From positions 963,147-1,027,146 of the forward strand of contig NC_033630.1 of assembly GCF_001540865.1 (NCBI RefSeq): a stretch of 64,000 bases of DNA. Direction: 5' to 3'. Under the pieces are notes generated by a model that had not been told where the DNA came from, ran no database searches, and was given only the letters and a program-made list of their open reading frames with translations. Source of the stretch: Ananas comosus. Taxonomy: Eukaryota; Streptophyta; Magnoliopsida; Poales; Bromeliaceae. Shown here piece by piece: positions 11,489 to 24,922 of this stretch (positions are counted from its first letter, which is position 1; each line of letters begins with the position of its first letter). The translations under genes were made by a program, and so were the position numbers.

Positions 11489-12032
11489 GAGTGAGACTAC
11501 TATGCTATTAGAAGCACGGAGCCTTTCGTGCTTCCAGCTCGCTTTTAATGTTGCGACTTTCGAATCGTCGATCGGCTCCGTTAAACTTGATCTAGAGTAT
11601 TTGAAGTACCTGGAAAATAAATTTTATGCTTTTATGATATCATTTGCCTAGTGAACGAAGGGGCTCAAAATCAACGGTTGAAAATAAAAATCTTACAAAA
11701 TATAATAATATGACATTAAAATTTTAAATCAAAGATATTGATCTTGTTTTATATAGTATAAAGAATTTTCTATCAAAATTTCACGTGATTTCGATATTTC
11801 TACACCGTTAAACTTGCAAACGGCTCACTACGGCCATTGAAATTTGTTGATTTTGAGCCCATTCGATCACTAGGCAAATGATATCGAAAAATAATAAAAT
11901 TTATTTTCTAGGTACTCCAAATACTCTAGATCAAGTTTAACGGAGCCGATCGACGATTCGAAAGTCGCAACATCGAAAACGAGCTGGAAGCACGGAAGGC
12001 TCCGTGCTTCCGATAGCATACTAGCCTCACTC
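11489..12032. mobile_element. Long-TIR Mutator-like MITE, 544 bp, perfect 9-bp TSD
   Basis: Flanked on both sides by AAATTCTAA (11480-11488 and 12033-12041). The ends GAGTGAG/CTCACTC begin inverted repeats of about 170 bp that include the block around CGACGATCGGCTCCGTTAAA. Near each tip is a small hairpin (GAAGCACG...CGTGCTTC). The central part codes for nothing. Same core as the elements at 28992, 46248 and 46855. Confidence 0.8.
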
Positions 12033-12186
12033 AAATTCTAATCCAATTTGCATTCATACAAGGCAATTGAGTTAATTTCTTTTGACCAAATTTGATCTGG
12101 TTCATTTTTTTTTTATGTATTCTAACGCCAGATCGTCTGCACCATCTTTTTCTTTGATGAAGTTTTGGTAAATATCTGTATAATAT

Positions 12187-12785
12187 GGGTGATAATCTAG
12201 CTTGTTGTTCGCGAGCCAACTCGTGTTCGGCTCGAAATGAGCTCAAGATTGAATCGCTCAATTAGTAAACGAGTCAAACACGAACTGAATTTTTCAACTA
12301 ATTTAATAAACGAGCCGAACACGAGCTAGGGTCAGTTCACTCCTGTTCGGCTCAATAACAAATCGAATACATATATTCTATATTTATATAATTTATTTAA
12401 TTTATATTTATATATATTTATATATATAAATAAATAATTATATATAAAATATATTTTTTATTATTATTTGATTTTTAGCAAAAAAAAAAAAAAAAGAAGC
12501 CGAGCTCAATTATAAAAAAAAACTCATTTATACGTAAAGTATCAAATATTAGATTAAAATTTAATGGGTAAGATTTTATAAATTTATTTTTATATATATC
12601 TAATTTAATTTATTTAACTTATTGTTTGTTAGTCAACTCGTGAGTCAATTTATGTTCGGCCCGTTTATTAACGAGCTGAACACAATCTGAATTTTTCGGC
12701 TCGATACTTTAATAAGTCAGTTCGTGTTCAAGCCGAACACGAGCCGGCTTAAGCTCGCTCGTCTTTGGCTCGTTGATCCTACTGT
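12187..12785. repeat. Second GAGCCGAACACGAG-type repeat
   Basis: Contains several copies of GTTCGGCTCG and ACGAGCCGAACACGAGC in both orientations, similar to 10735-11254, around an AT-rich centre with A(n) at about 12480. The ends (GGTGATAATCTAG.../...GGCTCGTTGATCC) are only loosely inverted. Confidence 0.4.
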
Positions 12786-13184
12786 ATAGTATTGAATAGT
12801 TTGTACTCTGTAGAAACATTTATTCGGACAACAAAAAGAATATAAATTATTTTTATTTGCTAGAAATTAGAAAATATTGTGACTATGCTCACTTTTTGAA
12901 CTAAAATACAGTTGTACCTTAGGATACTTTCGACTATAATAGTTTCGGAATTATAATTTTATTTGACCAGTGCTGGCCGGAGTGCGTTAAACATCGCAAG
13001 GACAAACGTAGATCCTTCTCACTCGCTAGAAGACTTACAGTAGATGATTTGAAAGATAAAGCAACTTTTCTAGAATACAATGTATTAAATATGATTAATT
13101 ACGTACAAAGTAATGCAATTTCTTTTAAATAAAATAATATCTATTGCATTCATTAGATTAACAAACTCAACGACATTTCTATAA
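12786..13184. other. Gene-less AT-rich stretch
   Basis: No coding signal, RNA gene or paired repeat was recognised between the repeat at 12187-12785 and the truncated SINE. Confidence 0.4.
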
Positions 13185-13305
13185 TCAAGTCTCAACTTCG
13201 AATTCTACTTGATTTACATTTCTAGCTAAGTTTATTTCTAATTGAAATAAACAAAACAGATAGCGTGCTATCTATCTCTTAAAAAGAAAAAAAAAAAAAA
13301 AACTC
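13185..13305 (+). mobile_element. 5'-truncated SINE
   Basis: Keeps the second half of the SINE (CTAGCTAAGTTTATTTCTA, then the AAACAGATAGCGTGCTATCT tail and poly(A)) but lacks the A box. Same family as 4352-4514. Confidence 0.55.
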
Positions 13306-13810
13306 AACGACAAAATCTGAACAAAATTTGGGAAGAAAAGAAACCGATTTTTCCTTAAAAAAGTGAAGGTGATATGATGAGTCGACTTAGCCAATCCGTG
13401 AACAGACTGCTCACAATCTTTTTATGCATAATATTTATTTGACGATAAAAAATAAAATCTTAAAAACCTAAAGTATAATTATTTTTATTTTTAAATTTTT
13501 TATAAATAAGTTATTATCTATTATTTAGTTGGATGTATTAATAATAATAAAAAAAAATCTTCTTTTAGCTCGTTAACTTAGATAGAATTAATATTTAAAA
13601 AAAAACAAAATATGACAGTGATGCTAAACGAGACCTAAATTAGTTAGTTATTGTGCAAAAATAAAATGAATTTTTTTAATTATCACGTACTAGACAACAA
13701 AGAAAATTCTTTATTTGACTCAGAAAATATTATTACATTATGATTCTTACAATCAGGTCTTGATGGCAAACATCATTAGAAAGTTTAGATCGCATGTTTC
13801 GGACACTTTC

Positions 13811-16800
13811 TTAATTTGTTGGACGGTGAGAGATTTCGGCGAAGGAATAGGCTCGTTTAATCGCAGAGATTTGAGTGGCAGCATCTAGCATCGTCATCCG
13901 GTCTTTCGGCGATTCCACTGAGCACAGTAGGCCAATTTCGACCAAGAGAACAATGCATCTCTGCATTCTCAAATTGGCAGAAGCTCCGTCTTCTTCCGAT
14001 TCGTCATTGCTGTGGAGACCTTCTTCCTCTTCCGAAATCACAGGATCCAGAACTTCGGCCAGCTTCTCCGGAAAAGCCGTTTCGACGTATTTGCGAAGGC
14101 TTAATCCATCTTGGAACAAGCCGCTGGTCGGTTTCTTTCCGGTCAGAAGCTCCAGCAGAAGTATTCCGTAGCTGTAAACGTCTCCTTGCGTGGAGATTCG
14201 GCTCCCCGTCCCGTATTCTGCATTCATTGACATGAAAAAGTGGGGGGAAAAAAAGAGACAATTCTCAAGTAAAAAAATTGCATTGCAATGCTCCACTCTT
14301 GGGTTCGAACCTGCCAACTTTTCCCTTTACGAAAAATGAAGGGAAAAAAAAAATTTCAAGCCTTTATGAGGAGGTTTTACATTAGGAGTCTACGCGCAAC
14401 TTACAAACGAAAAAGAAAAAGAAAAGACCTTTCCAACTATAGCGTATTTGTATTTTACAATCCTATTATTTAAAATATACTGTTTTTTGAAACTATGGTA
14501 GTTCTTGTTACATTTTATAAACTATAGATTTGGTAGTGCAAATTGCAGAATGTAAAATGCCACATTTTACTATTATGTAGTTTGTAAAGTATAATATATT
14601 TTTACTTTTCTATTTAATATCAAACTTTTACAATAGATAAACAAAGTATTATTTTTATAGAATACAGAGGAATATTATTTGAATAGGTATTGCTTCTAAT
14701 CAAAAGTAGTGAAATACAATCGTACTATATCGTAGAAAGGGTTTTTGATATTTTTCTAAATTTAAAGTATCATTTTTATATTATACAGAAGATTACTGTT
14801 TTAATAGGTACGTATATAGCCCCTCTGCTGTCTCAATATTGCAAACCTCCAATAGTTAACATATCATGTGCATTTCTAAAGCAAACATAAAATTTCGTAC
14901 GAGATGATGATGAAAAAAAGTGCACGTGCATGGTTAACTTTACCTGGGGCCACGTATCCTATGGATCCTTTTAATGCAATCAAGCTTGTTGAATTTGTAG
15001 TCGACGTTGTAGAGTGAGACAGCGAGAGAAATCTCGCTAAGCCGAAGTCGCTGACACAAGCATTCATATCATTATCCAGAAGAATGTTGCTCGGCTTCAG
15101 GTCGCAATGAACAACAGGTGACGCACAGTGGTGATGCAGATACTTCAGAGCAAATGCTACGTCCGCAGCTATCTGTAGCCTTTGCTTCAGGTTCAACCTT
15201 CTTGCTTGAGGATGCCCGCAAACTTTTGGATGCAGCCAGTCTTCCAAGCTTCCATTAGGCATGTATTCGAAGATCAGAGCTCTGAATTCGTTTCCCGCGA
15301 AATCAATGCTTGATTAAGACGTAATAACTTTGAGGAGATTCCTGTGACGGATGTTTCTCAAAGCTGCGCATTCGGCGCTAAAACTCTTAACCGCCCCACT
15401 CAGAAGAAGGTTGAAAACTTTCACTGCAACGACATTCCTTGTAAAATTGAATTTTGCTATGTACACGGAACCAAAACTTCCAGAACCTACCAAATTGTCT
15501 GAAGAGAATCCATTTGTCGCCCTCACAATATCGTTGTAGGATATCTTCCTATTCTTGTCCTCTAAGTATGATGTATTGGTATTTTTTTTGCCACTCTTCC
15601 TCAGTAGTCGCCAAAGAATTAAGAAACATAATAGTGAGCACAAAGCAACAGAGGAGATTACAATTATCACCTTGATCATGTGGGGACTTGGCCTTTTCTT
15701 GGAGACACGGTTAGGGCATGTTGGCAATCGCAGTATTGGCTCGCCACCGCAGAGCTTCGCATTTCCAACGACAGAAAATTTACTGATATTGCTAAATATG
15801 CCGTCCTTTGGCACCTCACCTTCAAAATCATTGAACGACAAGTTTAGATACAGCAAAGAATTGAAAGCCTCGAAAAACTCTGGGATTGGCCCGGACAATT
15901 TGTTTCGCGAGAGATCGAGCTCCTTAATGCCTTCCAAATTCTTGAAAGATTGAGGGATGTTTCCTTGAAAGAAGTTGCCTTCCATGCTAAGGTAATCTAA
16001 CAGCTGGCAATCGCCAAGCGACGGAGGAATTTCGCCAGATAATTGGTTGTCAGAGAGGTCTAAGTGAACAAGCGTGACCAAGTTACTCACTTCCGCCGGT
16101 AGTGATCCGCTGAGAGAATTATGAGATAAATCAAGGTATTGAGAGAGAGAGGATAAGCTAACCAATTCTCGTGGTATTGCTCCGACGAAAGAATTATAAG
16201 AAAGGTTCAGCGCGCCCAAATATCTGCAACTTCCTATACTTGCAGGAATGCTTCTACTAAGTTCATTTTCTTGCAAATACAGCTCGTTCAGCAGAGTGAG
16301 GTTGCCGAAAGTAGACGGGATTGGGCCTGATAGTCTATTTCCGGACAAGTGCAGTACATGCAAGTTACGAAGGTTTCCAATAGTGGCTGGAATTTCTCCG
16401 GTGAAAAGGCTTTGATCCATGTACAACAAAGTTAAGCCGACGAGGTTCCCTAGCTCAGCAGGAATGCTCCCTGATATTCGATTCTCCCCTATCAGTAGCC
16501 ACTCGAGCGCGGGGGAAAGATTGCCTACGAAACTCGGAAGCGTGCCTTCAAGTTTATTGCTCTGTAAAGATAATATCTGCAGAAGGCTGCAATTGGTCAA
16601 GGAAGCTAGGAAATTCCAGTCATGAGCTTGGAGTTGGTTCCAACCAATATCTAGGTGCGTTAAGTTCTTTAGGGAGCCAAGATTGGAAGGGATTAGTCCG
16701 CTGAATGAGTTGTTTCCGAACCGAATTGTTTGAAGTCCGGAAGCATTCGACAACGAAGGCGGGATGGGCCCTTCAAACTTATTCGTTTGCAAGATCAAAT

Positions 16801-18382
16801 TCTGAAGGTTAGGAAGAGTGAGGCCCATGTCAGGTGGCAGCATTCCGAAGAGGCTGTTGTCTCCGACGCCAAGGTAGGTAAGCGATGAGACATTATATAA
16901 GCGAAGCGGGATTTCTCCGGACAAGTTATTTAAGGACAAATCCAACTCTTGAAGGTTTGGTAAGCTGCCTAAACTGTCTGGAATGCTTCCTCGGAGGTTA
17001 TTTTCAGCAAGGTAGAGGAACCGAAGGGATGAGTAATTCCCCAGTGAAGATGGTATGCCTCCTGACAGTTTGTTTGTCGACAAGCCCAAATATTCGAGGG
17101 GTGAAGGGATCACTAAAGACGACGGAGGTAAACCTCCTGTCAAACTATTTTTATAAAGATTAATATAGACAAGGGATGAGCTATTACCAAGCGGTAATGG
17201 TATGCTGCCTGATAGATTGTTTAAAGAGAGATCGAGGTAAGTAAGGTTTGAGCTCATGCCTAACGAAGAAGGGATACTTCCAATCAGATAATTTTTTGAT
17301 AAATTGAGATACCAAAGAGATGAGCAACTTCCTAGCGAAATTGGTATCACTCCTTCGAGCTCGTTGCTCGATAGGTCAAGATAAGTCAAGGACGCACCAC
17401 TACCTATAGTTGGGGGGACATTTCCTGTTAGAGCATTGTTGGAGAGATTGACGTAATAGATCGATGAGGATATGCTTCCTAGAAGAGGAGGGATACTCCC
17501 ATTCAGATTATTATTGGATAAATCGAGATACGAAAGAGATAAGCAACTATCTAGCGAAACTGGTATGACTCCTTCAAGTTTGTTGCTCGATAGGTAAAGA
17601 TGAGTCAAGGATGCACCGCTACCTATAGATGGGGGGATATCTCCTATTAGAGCATTGTTGGAGAGATCGATGTAATTAATGGATGAGGATATGCTTCCTA
17701 GAAGAGGAGGGATGCCGCCCGTAAGATTGTTATTACTAAGAACACAAGCAAATAAGGAAGGAAGAGAACCAAAACCTGTGGGGATTTCTCCAGCGAACAT
17801 ATTGTTACTTAAACTTACGATTTCAAGGTTCAAGCAGTGGCTCAGATTGGAAGGAATGGGACCTTGGAGCTTGTTGTCCCTTAGACTGATGGTTTGCAGT
17901 AGAGAACAATGAGACAGTGTCGGTGGGAGTTCGCCTTCGAGAGAATTCATGCTCAAGTTGAGGTATCGAAGTCGGGAGAGATGGCCAAGCTCTTGAGGAA
18001 TGTGACCGTGAAGTTGGTTGTTCGGAAGGTGAATTCTGCGAAGAAAGGTGAGGTTGGCAATATAGGGTGAGATAGTGCCGATAATGCCGTAGGAATCAAG
18101 ATCCAAAGAAGTGACACGATTCGGGTGTTGCATGCCGCAAGTGACACCGTGCCACTCGCAGCAATGAAGGGATTTGTTGCTCCACGAGGACAAGGCTCCT
18201 AAAGGATCTGATAATTGCGATTTAACTGTCAGGAGGGTGCGACAGTCGGCGGTGTTGTATTGTGCGACGGCGCCAGTGGCACCGACGACTGAACTATGAG
18301 AGTTTAAGGAGCTAAGCGTGGCGAGAAGAATTAGAGAGAATGACTGCAATAAACTAATTTGGAGAAGATACAGAAGAGCCAT
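13811..18382 (-). pseudogene. LRR-XII receptor-like kinase (EFR/Xa21 class) with an in-frame stop in the kinase domain
   Basis: Exon 1 is 14944-18382 and exon 2 is 13811-14217; the 726-bp intron has a GTAAAG donor and a TGCAG acceptor, and joins ...YVAP|EYGTGS in frame, the usual intron site of this family. The full frame has 1281 codons. Order: signal peptide (MALLYLLQISLL...), LRRNT with CCEWHGVTC, more than 20 LRRs, a transmembrane segment at about 902-926, juxtamembrane, kinase from about 947 with G-loop GSGSFGSV, VAVK Lys about 988, and HCD at 1093-1094 (a non-RD kinase, as in immune receptors). Codon 1023 (15314-15316) is TAA where relatives have Cys in 'ITSCSSIDF'; the frame stays open on both sides. 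The product would end before the catalytic loop. An upstream Met at 18424 is less likely because it adds 14 residues before the signal peptide. Only one lesion is seen, so decay is recent, or the stop is an allele or sequence error. Confidence 0.85.
17263..17700 (-). repeat. 219-bp tandem duplication of three LRRs inside the receptor gene
   Basis: Two adjacent 73-residue units each start with PPLLGSISSSI and continue with LSNNAL.G..PP.IGSGASLT and a second and third LRR. The anchor AGAAGAGGAGGGAT recurs exactly 219 bases apart (17481 and 17700). The frame is kept, so the duplication lengthens the LRR domain by one three-repeat block. Confidence 0.8.
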
Positions 18383-18943
18383 GTTGTAACTATAGTGGAA
18401 GATGGTTAATGCTCGATCGATCAATGATTCCTACATTAGTTTCGTATCAATCTGACCTTTATATAGACATTCTACTACTATGGTAGCAATTAGGATAGAA
18501 GTTGATCCCTTGTATGCTAGTCAAGCATCTACTCCCGCGGCCCTACGTAGAGGACTTGATCATTTACACGAAGAGAGTTAGCACTGGACCTGTATACATA
18601 CCCAAGTCAATATTTTGTTTTCTCTCTTTTCTTTCAGATCTGGCTGCATGCACAAATCCCATCACCACCACATAATGCGTACCTTTTAATTTATTTTCAA
18701 AATAAAAAAAAGAAAAAAGAACCCGAAAAAAACTTAGCTTTGGTCCTGTTTGAAGACTTACCAGTTGACGAGAATTAAGAGCAAATGCAATTTGGTGCAT
18801 CCAAGGTCTAGCATTTAACCTGAAATGATTATTCTCGTTCTAGCAAAAGACTTGGAGGTTGACTAAAACTTATTTCTCGTCACTGAGATCCTCACTTCTA
18901 TTCACATGCTTGGGGAAAAATCCTAACATGTGTACAATGTGGG

Positions 18944-19588
18944 TGTTAAAATCGAAACGATGAAAAATAAATTTAGAAAAATAATAATGCAAGAAAAAAA
19001 AAGATAAGAAAAAAGCACATAAAAAATTAACGTGGTTCGACCACCGACCTAAATCCACATACGAATACGAAGCAAAAACTTTATTAATATCAAAGGCGGA
19101 GTACAAAGAAGATCTCTTAACAGATCAAAACTTAATTAGATTCGAAGCGCCGGACTCTACGTGGCTCGCTCTCACCGTACGGCCTCCAAAGTGGCTTAGA
19201 GCAACAGCAAGAATCCCTCAACCCTTACGGACCATGCACCCAATAACAACATAGGCTTAATTAATTTGTGCATGGCTTCTAATATGTGATCCGGCTTAAT
19301 TAACCGTACGGACACGGACCAACACAACATCGGCTCGGCTCTCTCCAACGGTTGCTTGATGATGTTGCCTCTTCCGTACCGACGTCCGCCAATAGATTTT
19401 GTAATTAGCATGGCTTAATTAGAGTCGCATGGGCCTCATTAACATAGCTCTATATATATAGGATATGGCTTCAAATTAGAGTCTAATTAGACTCATGCGA
19501 CTCTAATTAAGCCAAATTTTATCTTATCCTAATTAGATTAGGATTTATTTTCAATTTAGATAACTATAAATTTAAGCCAAATTTAACA
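18944..19588. mobile_element. Probable solo LTR (645 bp) inserted in the first array unit
   Basis: Begins TGTTAAA and ends TTTAACA, a perfect 7-bp inverted terminus with TG...CA. It interrupts the point where other units read continuously (AATGTGAGGAATTTTTC). The interior has AACGTGGTTCGACCACCGAC, a motif I associate with plant retrotransposon LTRs. A clean 5-bp TSD is not visible, which lowers confidence. Confidence 0.5.
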
Positions 19589-20683
19589 GCAAGGAATTTT
19601 TCCAACTATGAGTTTTCAGCTTTTAGATTAGGTTCGAATCCTTCGACACAAAATATGCACATTATCTCTAGTTCTTGTTCCCGGTCCATTCAAAATATGC
19701 ACAGTATCTTCTAGCTTGAATAATCCATCAGCAAAACAAATGGATAGCTTAAAAATTATTTATTTCGGTTTACAAGTCATCCAAAAATCAACCAACAGCA
19801 AAAATCACTAAACTGGTCTTCTAACTCGTGGATATTCTGAACCACTTATCATTTTCACTTTTTGTTTTTTATGTTTTTATTTTTGATTTTTTTGGGGGAA
19901 CGTGAAAGAAATATCATGCTCTTTGTTTTCCTAGTTAGTCAATGGGTGCTATATCGCTGGTCCTCCTCAATGCACACATTTCTGTCTTCTTCTGTCTTTT
20001 AATTTTTTTTATCCTTCTCTTTTTGTGCTCAGTCCTCTGTTATAGCTTCGGACCGGCTTGAAGACTTACTGGTTGACGGGACTCTAGAGTGAATGCAATT
20101 TGGTGCACGAACAGTCTAGCACTTAATCTAAAAGAATTATTCTTGTTTCTAGCCAAAGACTTAGAGGTTGATTTAAACTACATTCTCGTCGCTGAGATGC
20201 TCACTTCTATTTACTTGCTTGGGGGAAAAAAAATCCTAACATTTATATAATGTGAGTAATTATGAGTTTAATTTTTCTAACTATGAGTTTAATTTTTTAG
20301 ATAGAGTTCGAAACCTTCAACACAAAATATGCATCATTATCTAGTTTTTGTTCGTGGTCCATTCAAAATATACACAGTATCGTCTAGCTTGAATAATCCA
20401 TCAGCCAAACAAATGGATAGCTTAAAAACTATTTATGTAGATTTACATGTCATGCAAAATATTAGCCAACAACAAAAATCACTTTGTTGGCCTTCTAACT
20501 CATCGATATTTTGAAGCACATATCATTTTCACTTTTTATTTTTATGTTTTTATTTTTGGTTTTTTTGGGCTAAGGAAATAGCATGTTCTTTGTTTCCCTT
20601 ATTAGTCAATAGGTGAGATATCGCTGGTCCTCCTCAGTGCACACATTTCTTCTTTTTTTTTTGTATTTTAATTGTCTTTATGC

Positions 20684-20792
20684 TACCGACCATCCCTAAC
20701 GCAAGTGGCAAAGGGCTTGGTGGTTGGTACCCGAGGTCCTAAGTTCGAATCCTAATTGATTCACATTTCCAACTAAGTTTATTTCTAATCCA
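20684..20792 (+). mobile_element. SINE, plus strand, 3'-truncated
   Basis: Starts ACCGACCATCCCTAACGC and keeps the A-box-like GCAAGTGGCAAAGG and B-box GTTCGAATCC, then stops after AAGTTTATTTCTAATCC without the usual tail. It sits inside an array unit and explains the long spacing there. Confidence 0.6.
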
Positions 20793-23700
20793 TTTTTTTG
20801 GTCTGTCCTCCCTACCCACTTGATATCTTTGCTCCATTTCCGACAACCTTGAAATTATAGTTGTGGACCTGCTTGAAAACTTACCGGTTGACAAGACTCT
20901 AGAGTGAATGCAATCCGGTGCATATATGAATGGTCCAGCACTTAATCTGAAAGGATTATTCTTGTTTCTATCAAAAGACTTGGAGATTGACAAAAACTAC
21001 TTTCTCATCGCGGATATGCTCACTTCTAGTCACTTGCTAGGGAAAAAAATCCTAACATATCTATAATGTAAGGAATTCTTCTACCTATGAGATTAATTTT
21101 TAGATTAGGTTCGAATCCTTCAGCACAAAATATGCACATTATCTAGTTCTTGTTCGCGGTCCATACAAAATATGCATAGTACCCTCTATATTTAATAATC
21201 CATCAACCAAACAAATGGATAACTTAAAAAACAATTCATGTAGATTTACATACCATCCAAAAAATTAGCCAACAATAAAAATCACTTAGCTGACCTTCTA
21301 ACTCATGGATATTCTGAAGCACATATCATTTTCACTTTTTATTTTTTATATTTTAGTTTTTAATTTTTTTAGGGGTGAAGGGAATAGCGTGTTCTTCGCT
21401 TCCCTAGTTAGTCAATAGGTGAGATATCGATGGTCGTCTTGAATTAATGCACAAATTTCTATGTTCTTTTGTCTCTTATTTTTTTTCCTTTTCTTTTTTG
21501 TGGTCGATCCCCTCTAGCCACTTGATAACTTTGTTCATTTTTCCACAACCTTGAAATTGTAGTTCTGGTCTAGCTTGAGGACTTACCAGTTGACGAGACT
21601 CGAGAGTGAATCCAATTTGGTGCAAGAAAGGTCCAGCACTAAATCTGAAAGGTTTATTCCTGTTTCTAGCAAAAGACTTGGAGGTTGACTTAAACTACTT
21701 TCTCATCGCCGAGATGCTCACTTCTATTCACATACTTGGGAAAAAAAATCCTAACATATATATAGTGTGAGGAATTTTTCTAACTATGAGTTTAACTTTT
21801 TAGATTAGGTTCAAATCCTTCAACACAAAATATGCACATTATCTCGTTCTTCTTCGCTGTCCATTCAAAATACGCATAGTATCTTCTATTTTGAGTAATC
21901 CATCAGCCACACAAATAGATAACAAAAAAACTATTCATGTAGAAACATACCATCCAAAAAATTAGCCAACAATAAAAATCACTTAGCTGACCTTCTAACT
22001 CATGGATATTCTGAAGTACATATCATTCTCAATTTTTATTTTTTATATTTTAGTTTTTAAATTTTTTAGGGGTGAAGGGAATAGCGTGTTCTTCGCTTCC
22101 CTAGTTAGTCAATAGGTGAGATATCGATGGTCATCTTCAATTAATGCACACATTTCTATGTTCTTTTGTCTCTTAATTTTTTTCCTTTTCCTTTTTGTGG
22201 TCGATCCTCTCTAGCCACTTGATAACTTTGTTCATTTTTCCACAACCTTGAAATTGTAGTTCTGGTCTAGCTTGAGGACTTACCAGTTGACGAGACTCGA
22301 GAGTGAATCCAATTTGGTGCAAGAAAGGTCCAGCACTAAATCTGAAAGGTTTATTCCTGTTTTTAGCAAAAGACTTGGAGGTTGACTTAAACTACTTTCT
22401 CGTCGCTGAGATGCTCACTTCTATTCACATGCTTGGGAAAAAAAATCCTAACATATATATAGTGTGAGGAATTTTTCTAACTATGAGTTTAACTTTTTAG
22501 ATTAGGTTCGAATCCTTCAACACAAAATATGCACATTATCTAGTTCTTGTTCGCAGTCCATTCAAAAAAAAGCATAGTATCTTCTATTTTGAGTAATCCA
22601 TCAGCCAAACAAATGGATAACATAAAAACTATTCATGTAGAAACATACCATCCAAAAAATTAGCAAACAATAAAAATCACTTAGCTGACCTTCTAACTCA
22701 TGGATATTTTGAAGCACATATCATTTTCACTTTTTATTTTTTATATTTTAGTTTTTAATTTTTTTAGAGGTGAAGGGAGTAGCGTGTTCTTCGCTTCCCT
22801 AGTTAGTCAATAGGTGAGATATCGATGGTCGTCTTCAATTAATGCACACATTTCTATGTTCTTTTGTCTCTTAATTTTTTATACTTTTTCTTTTTGTGGT
22901 CGATCCTCTCTAGCCACTTGATAACTTTGTTCATTTTTCCACAACCTTGAAATTGTAGTTCTGGACTAGCTTGAGAACTTACCAGTTGACGAGACTCAAG
23001 AGTGAATCCAATTTGGTGCAAGAAAGGTTCAGCACTAAGTCTGAAAGGTTTATTCCTGTTTTTAGCAAAAGACTTAGTAGTTGACTTAAACTACTTTCTC
23101 ATCGCTGAGATGCTCACTTCTATTTACATGCTTGGAAAAAAAAAATCCTAACTTATATATAATGTGAGTAATTTTTCTAACTATGAGCTTATCTTTTTAG
23201 ATTAGGTTCGAATCCTTCAACACAAAATATGCACATTATCTAGTTCTTGTTCACGGTCCATTCAAAATATGCATAGTATCTTTTATTTTGAGTAATCCAT
23301 CAGGCAAACAAATGGATAACATAAAAACAATTCATGTAGATTTACATACCATCCAAAAAATTAGCCAACAATAAAAATCACTTAGCTTAGAAGCACATAT
23401 CATTTTCACTTTTTATTTTTTATATTTTAGTTTTTAATTTTTTTAGGGGTGAGGGAATAGCGTGTTCTTCACTTCCCTAGTTAGTCAATAGGTGAGATAT
23501 CGATGGTCGTCTTCAATTAATGCACACATTTCTATGTTCTTTTGTCTCTTAATTTTTTATCCTTTTCCTTTTTGTGGTCGATCCTCTCTAGCTAGCCACT
23601 TGTTAACTTTGTTCATTTTTCCACAACCTTGAAATTGTAGTTGTGGACTAGCTTGAGGACTTACCAGTTGACGGGACTCTAGAGTGAATGCAATCTGGTG

Positions 23701-24768
23701 CAAGAAAGGTCCAGCACTAAATCTGAAAAGTTTATTCTTGTTTTTAGCAAAAGACATTGAGGTTGACTTAAACTACTTTCTCGTTGCTGAGATGCTCACT
23801 TCTTTTCACATGCTTGGGGAAAAAAAAAATCCTAACATATATATAGCGTGAGGAATTTTTCTAACTATGAGTTAACATTTTAGATTAGGTTTGAATCCTT
23901 CAACACAAAATATGCACATTATCTAGTTATTGTTCGCGGTCCATTCAAAATATGCACAGTATCTTCTATATTGAATAATCCATCAACCAAACAAATGGAT
24001 AACTTAAAACCTATTCATGTAGATTTAAATACCATCTGAAAAATTAGCCAACAATAAAAATCACTTAGCCGACCATCTAACTCATGGATATTCTGAAGCA
24101 CATATCATTTTCACTTTTTATTTTTTATGTTTTAGTTTTTAATTTTTTTAGGGGTGAAGGGAATAGCATGTTCTTCGCTTCCCTAGTTAGTCAATAGGTG
24201 AGATATTGATGGTTGTCTTCAATTAATGCACACATTTCTATGTTCTTCTGTCTTTTATTTTTTTTTTATTCTTTTCCTTTTTGTGGTCGATCCTTTCTAG
24301 CCACTTGATAACTTTGTTCATTTTTCCACAACCTTGAAATTGTAGTTTTGGACTAGCTTGAGGACTTACCAATTGACGGGACTCTAGAGTGAGTGCAATT
24401 TGGTGCAAGAAAGGTCCAGCACTAAACCTGAAAGGTTTGTTCCTATTTTTAGCAAAAAACTTGGAGGTTGACTTAAACTACTTTTTCGTCGCTGAGATGC
24501 TCACTTCTATTCACATGCTTGGGAAAAAAATCCTATCATATCTATAGTGTGAGGAATTTTTCTAACTATGAGTTTTACATTTTAGATTAGGTCAAATCCT
24601 TCAACACAAAGTTTGCACATTATCTAGTTTTTGTTCGCAGTCCATTCAAAATATGCATAGTATCTTCTAGCTTGAATAATCCATCAACAAAACAAATGGA
24701 TAGCTTAACAACTATCTATGTAGATTTAAGGCCATCTCAAAAATCTGCCAACAACAATTTAAAATCAC

Positions 24769-24922
24769 ACTGATCGTCCCTAGCGTAAGTGGCAAAAAGC
24801 TTGGTGGTTGGTATCCGAGGTCTCAAGTTTGAATCCTAGTTGATTCACACTTTCAGCTAAGTTTATTTCTATATGAAATTAATAAACGAATTAAGCAGGT
24901 AGCATGATACCTCTCTCTAAAA
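24769..24922 (+). mobile_element. SINE, plus strand, full-length, 14-bp TSD
   Basis: The TSD CAATTTAAAATCAC lies just before (about 24755-24768) and just after the poly(A) (about 24933-24946). The body has CCCTAGCGTAAGTGGC, GTTTGAATCCTAG and the tail AAGCAGGTAGCATGATACC, then CTCTCT and A(12). Confidence 0.75.
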
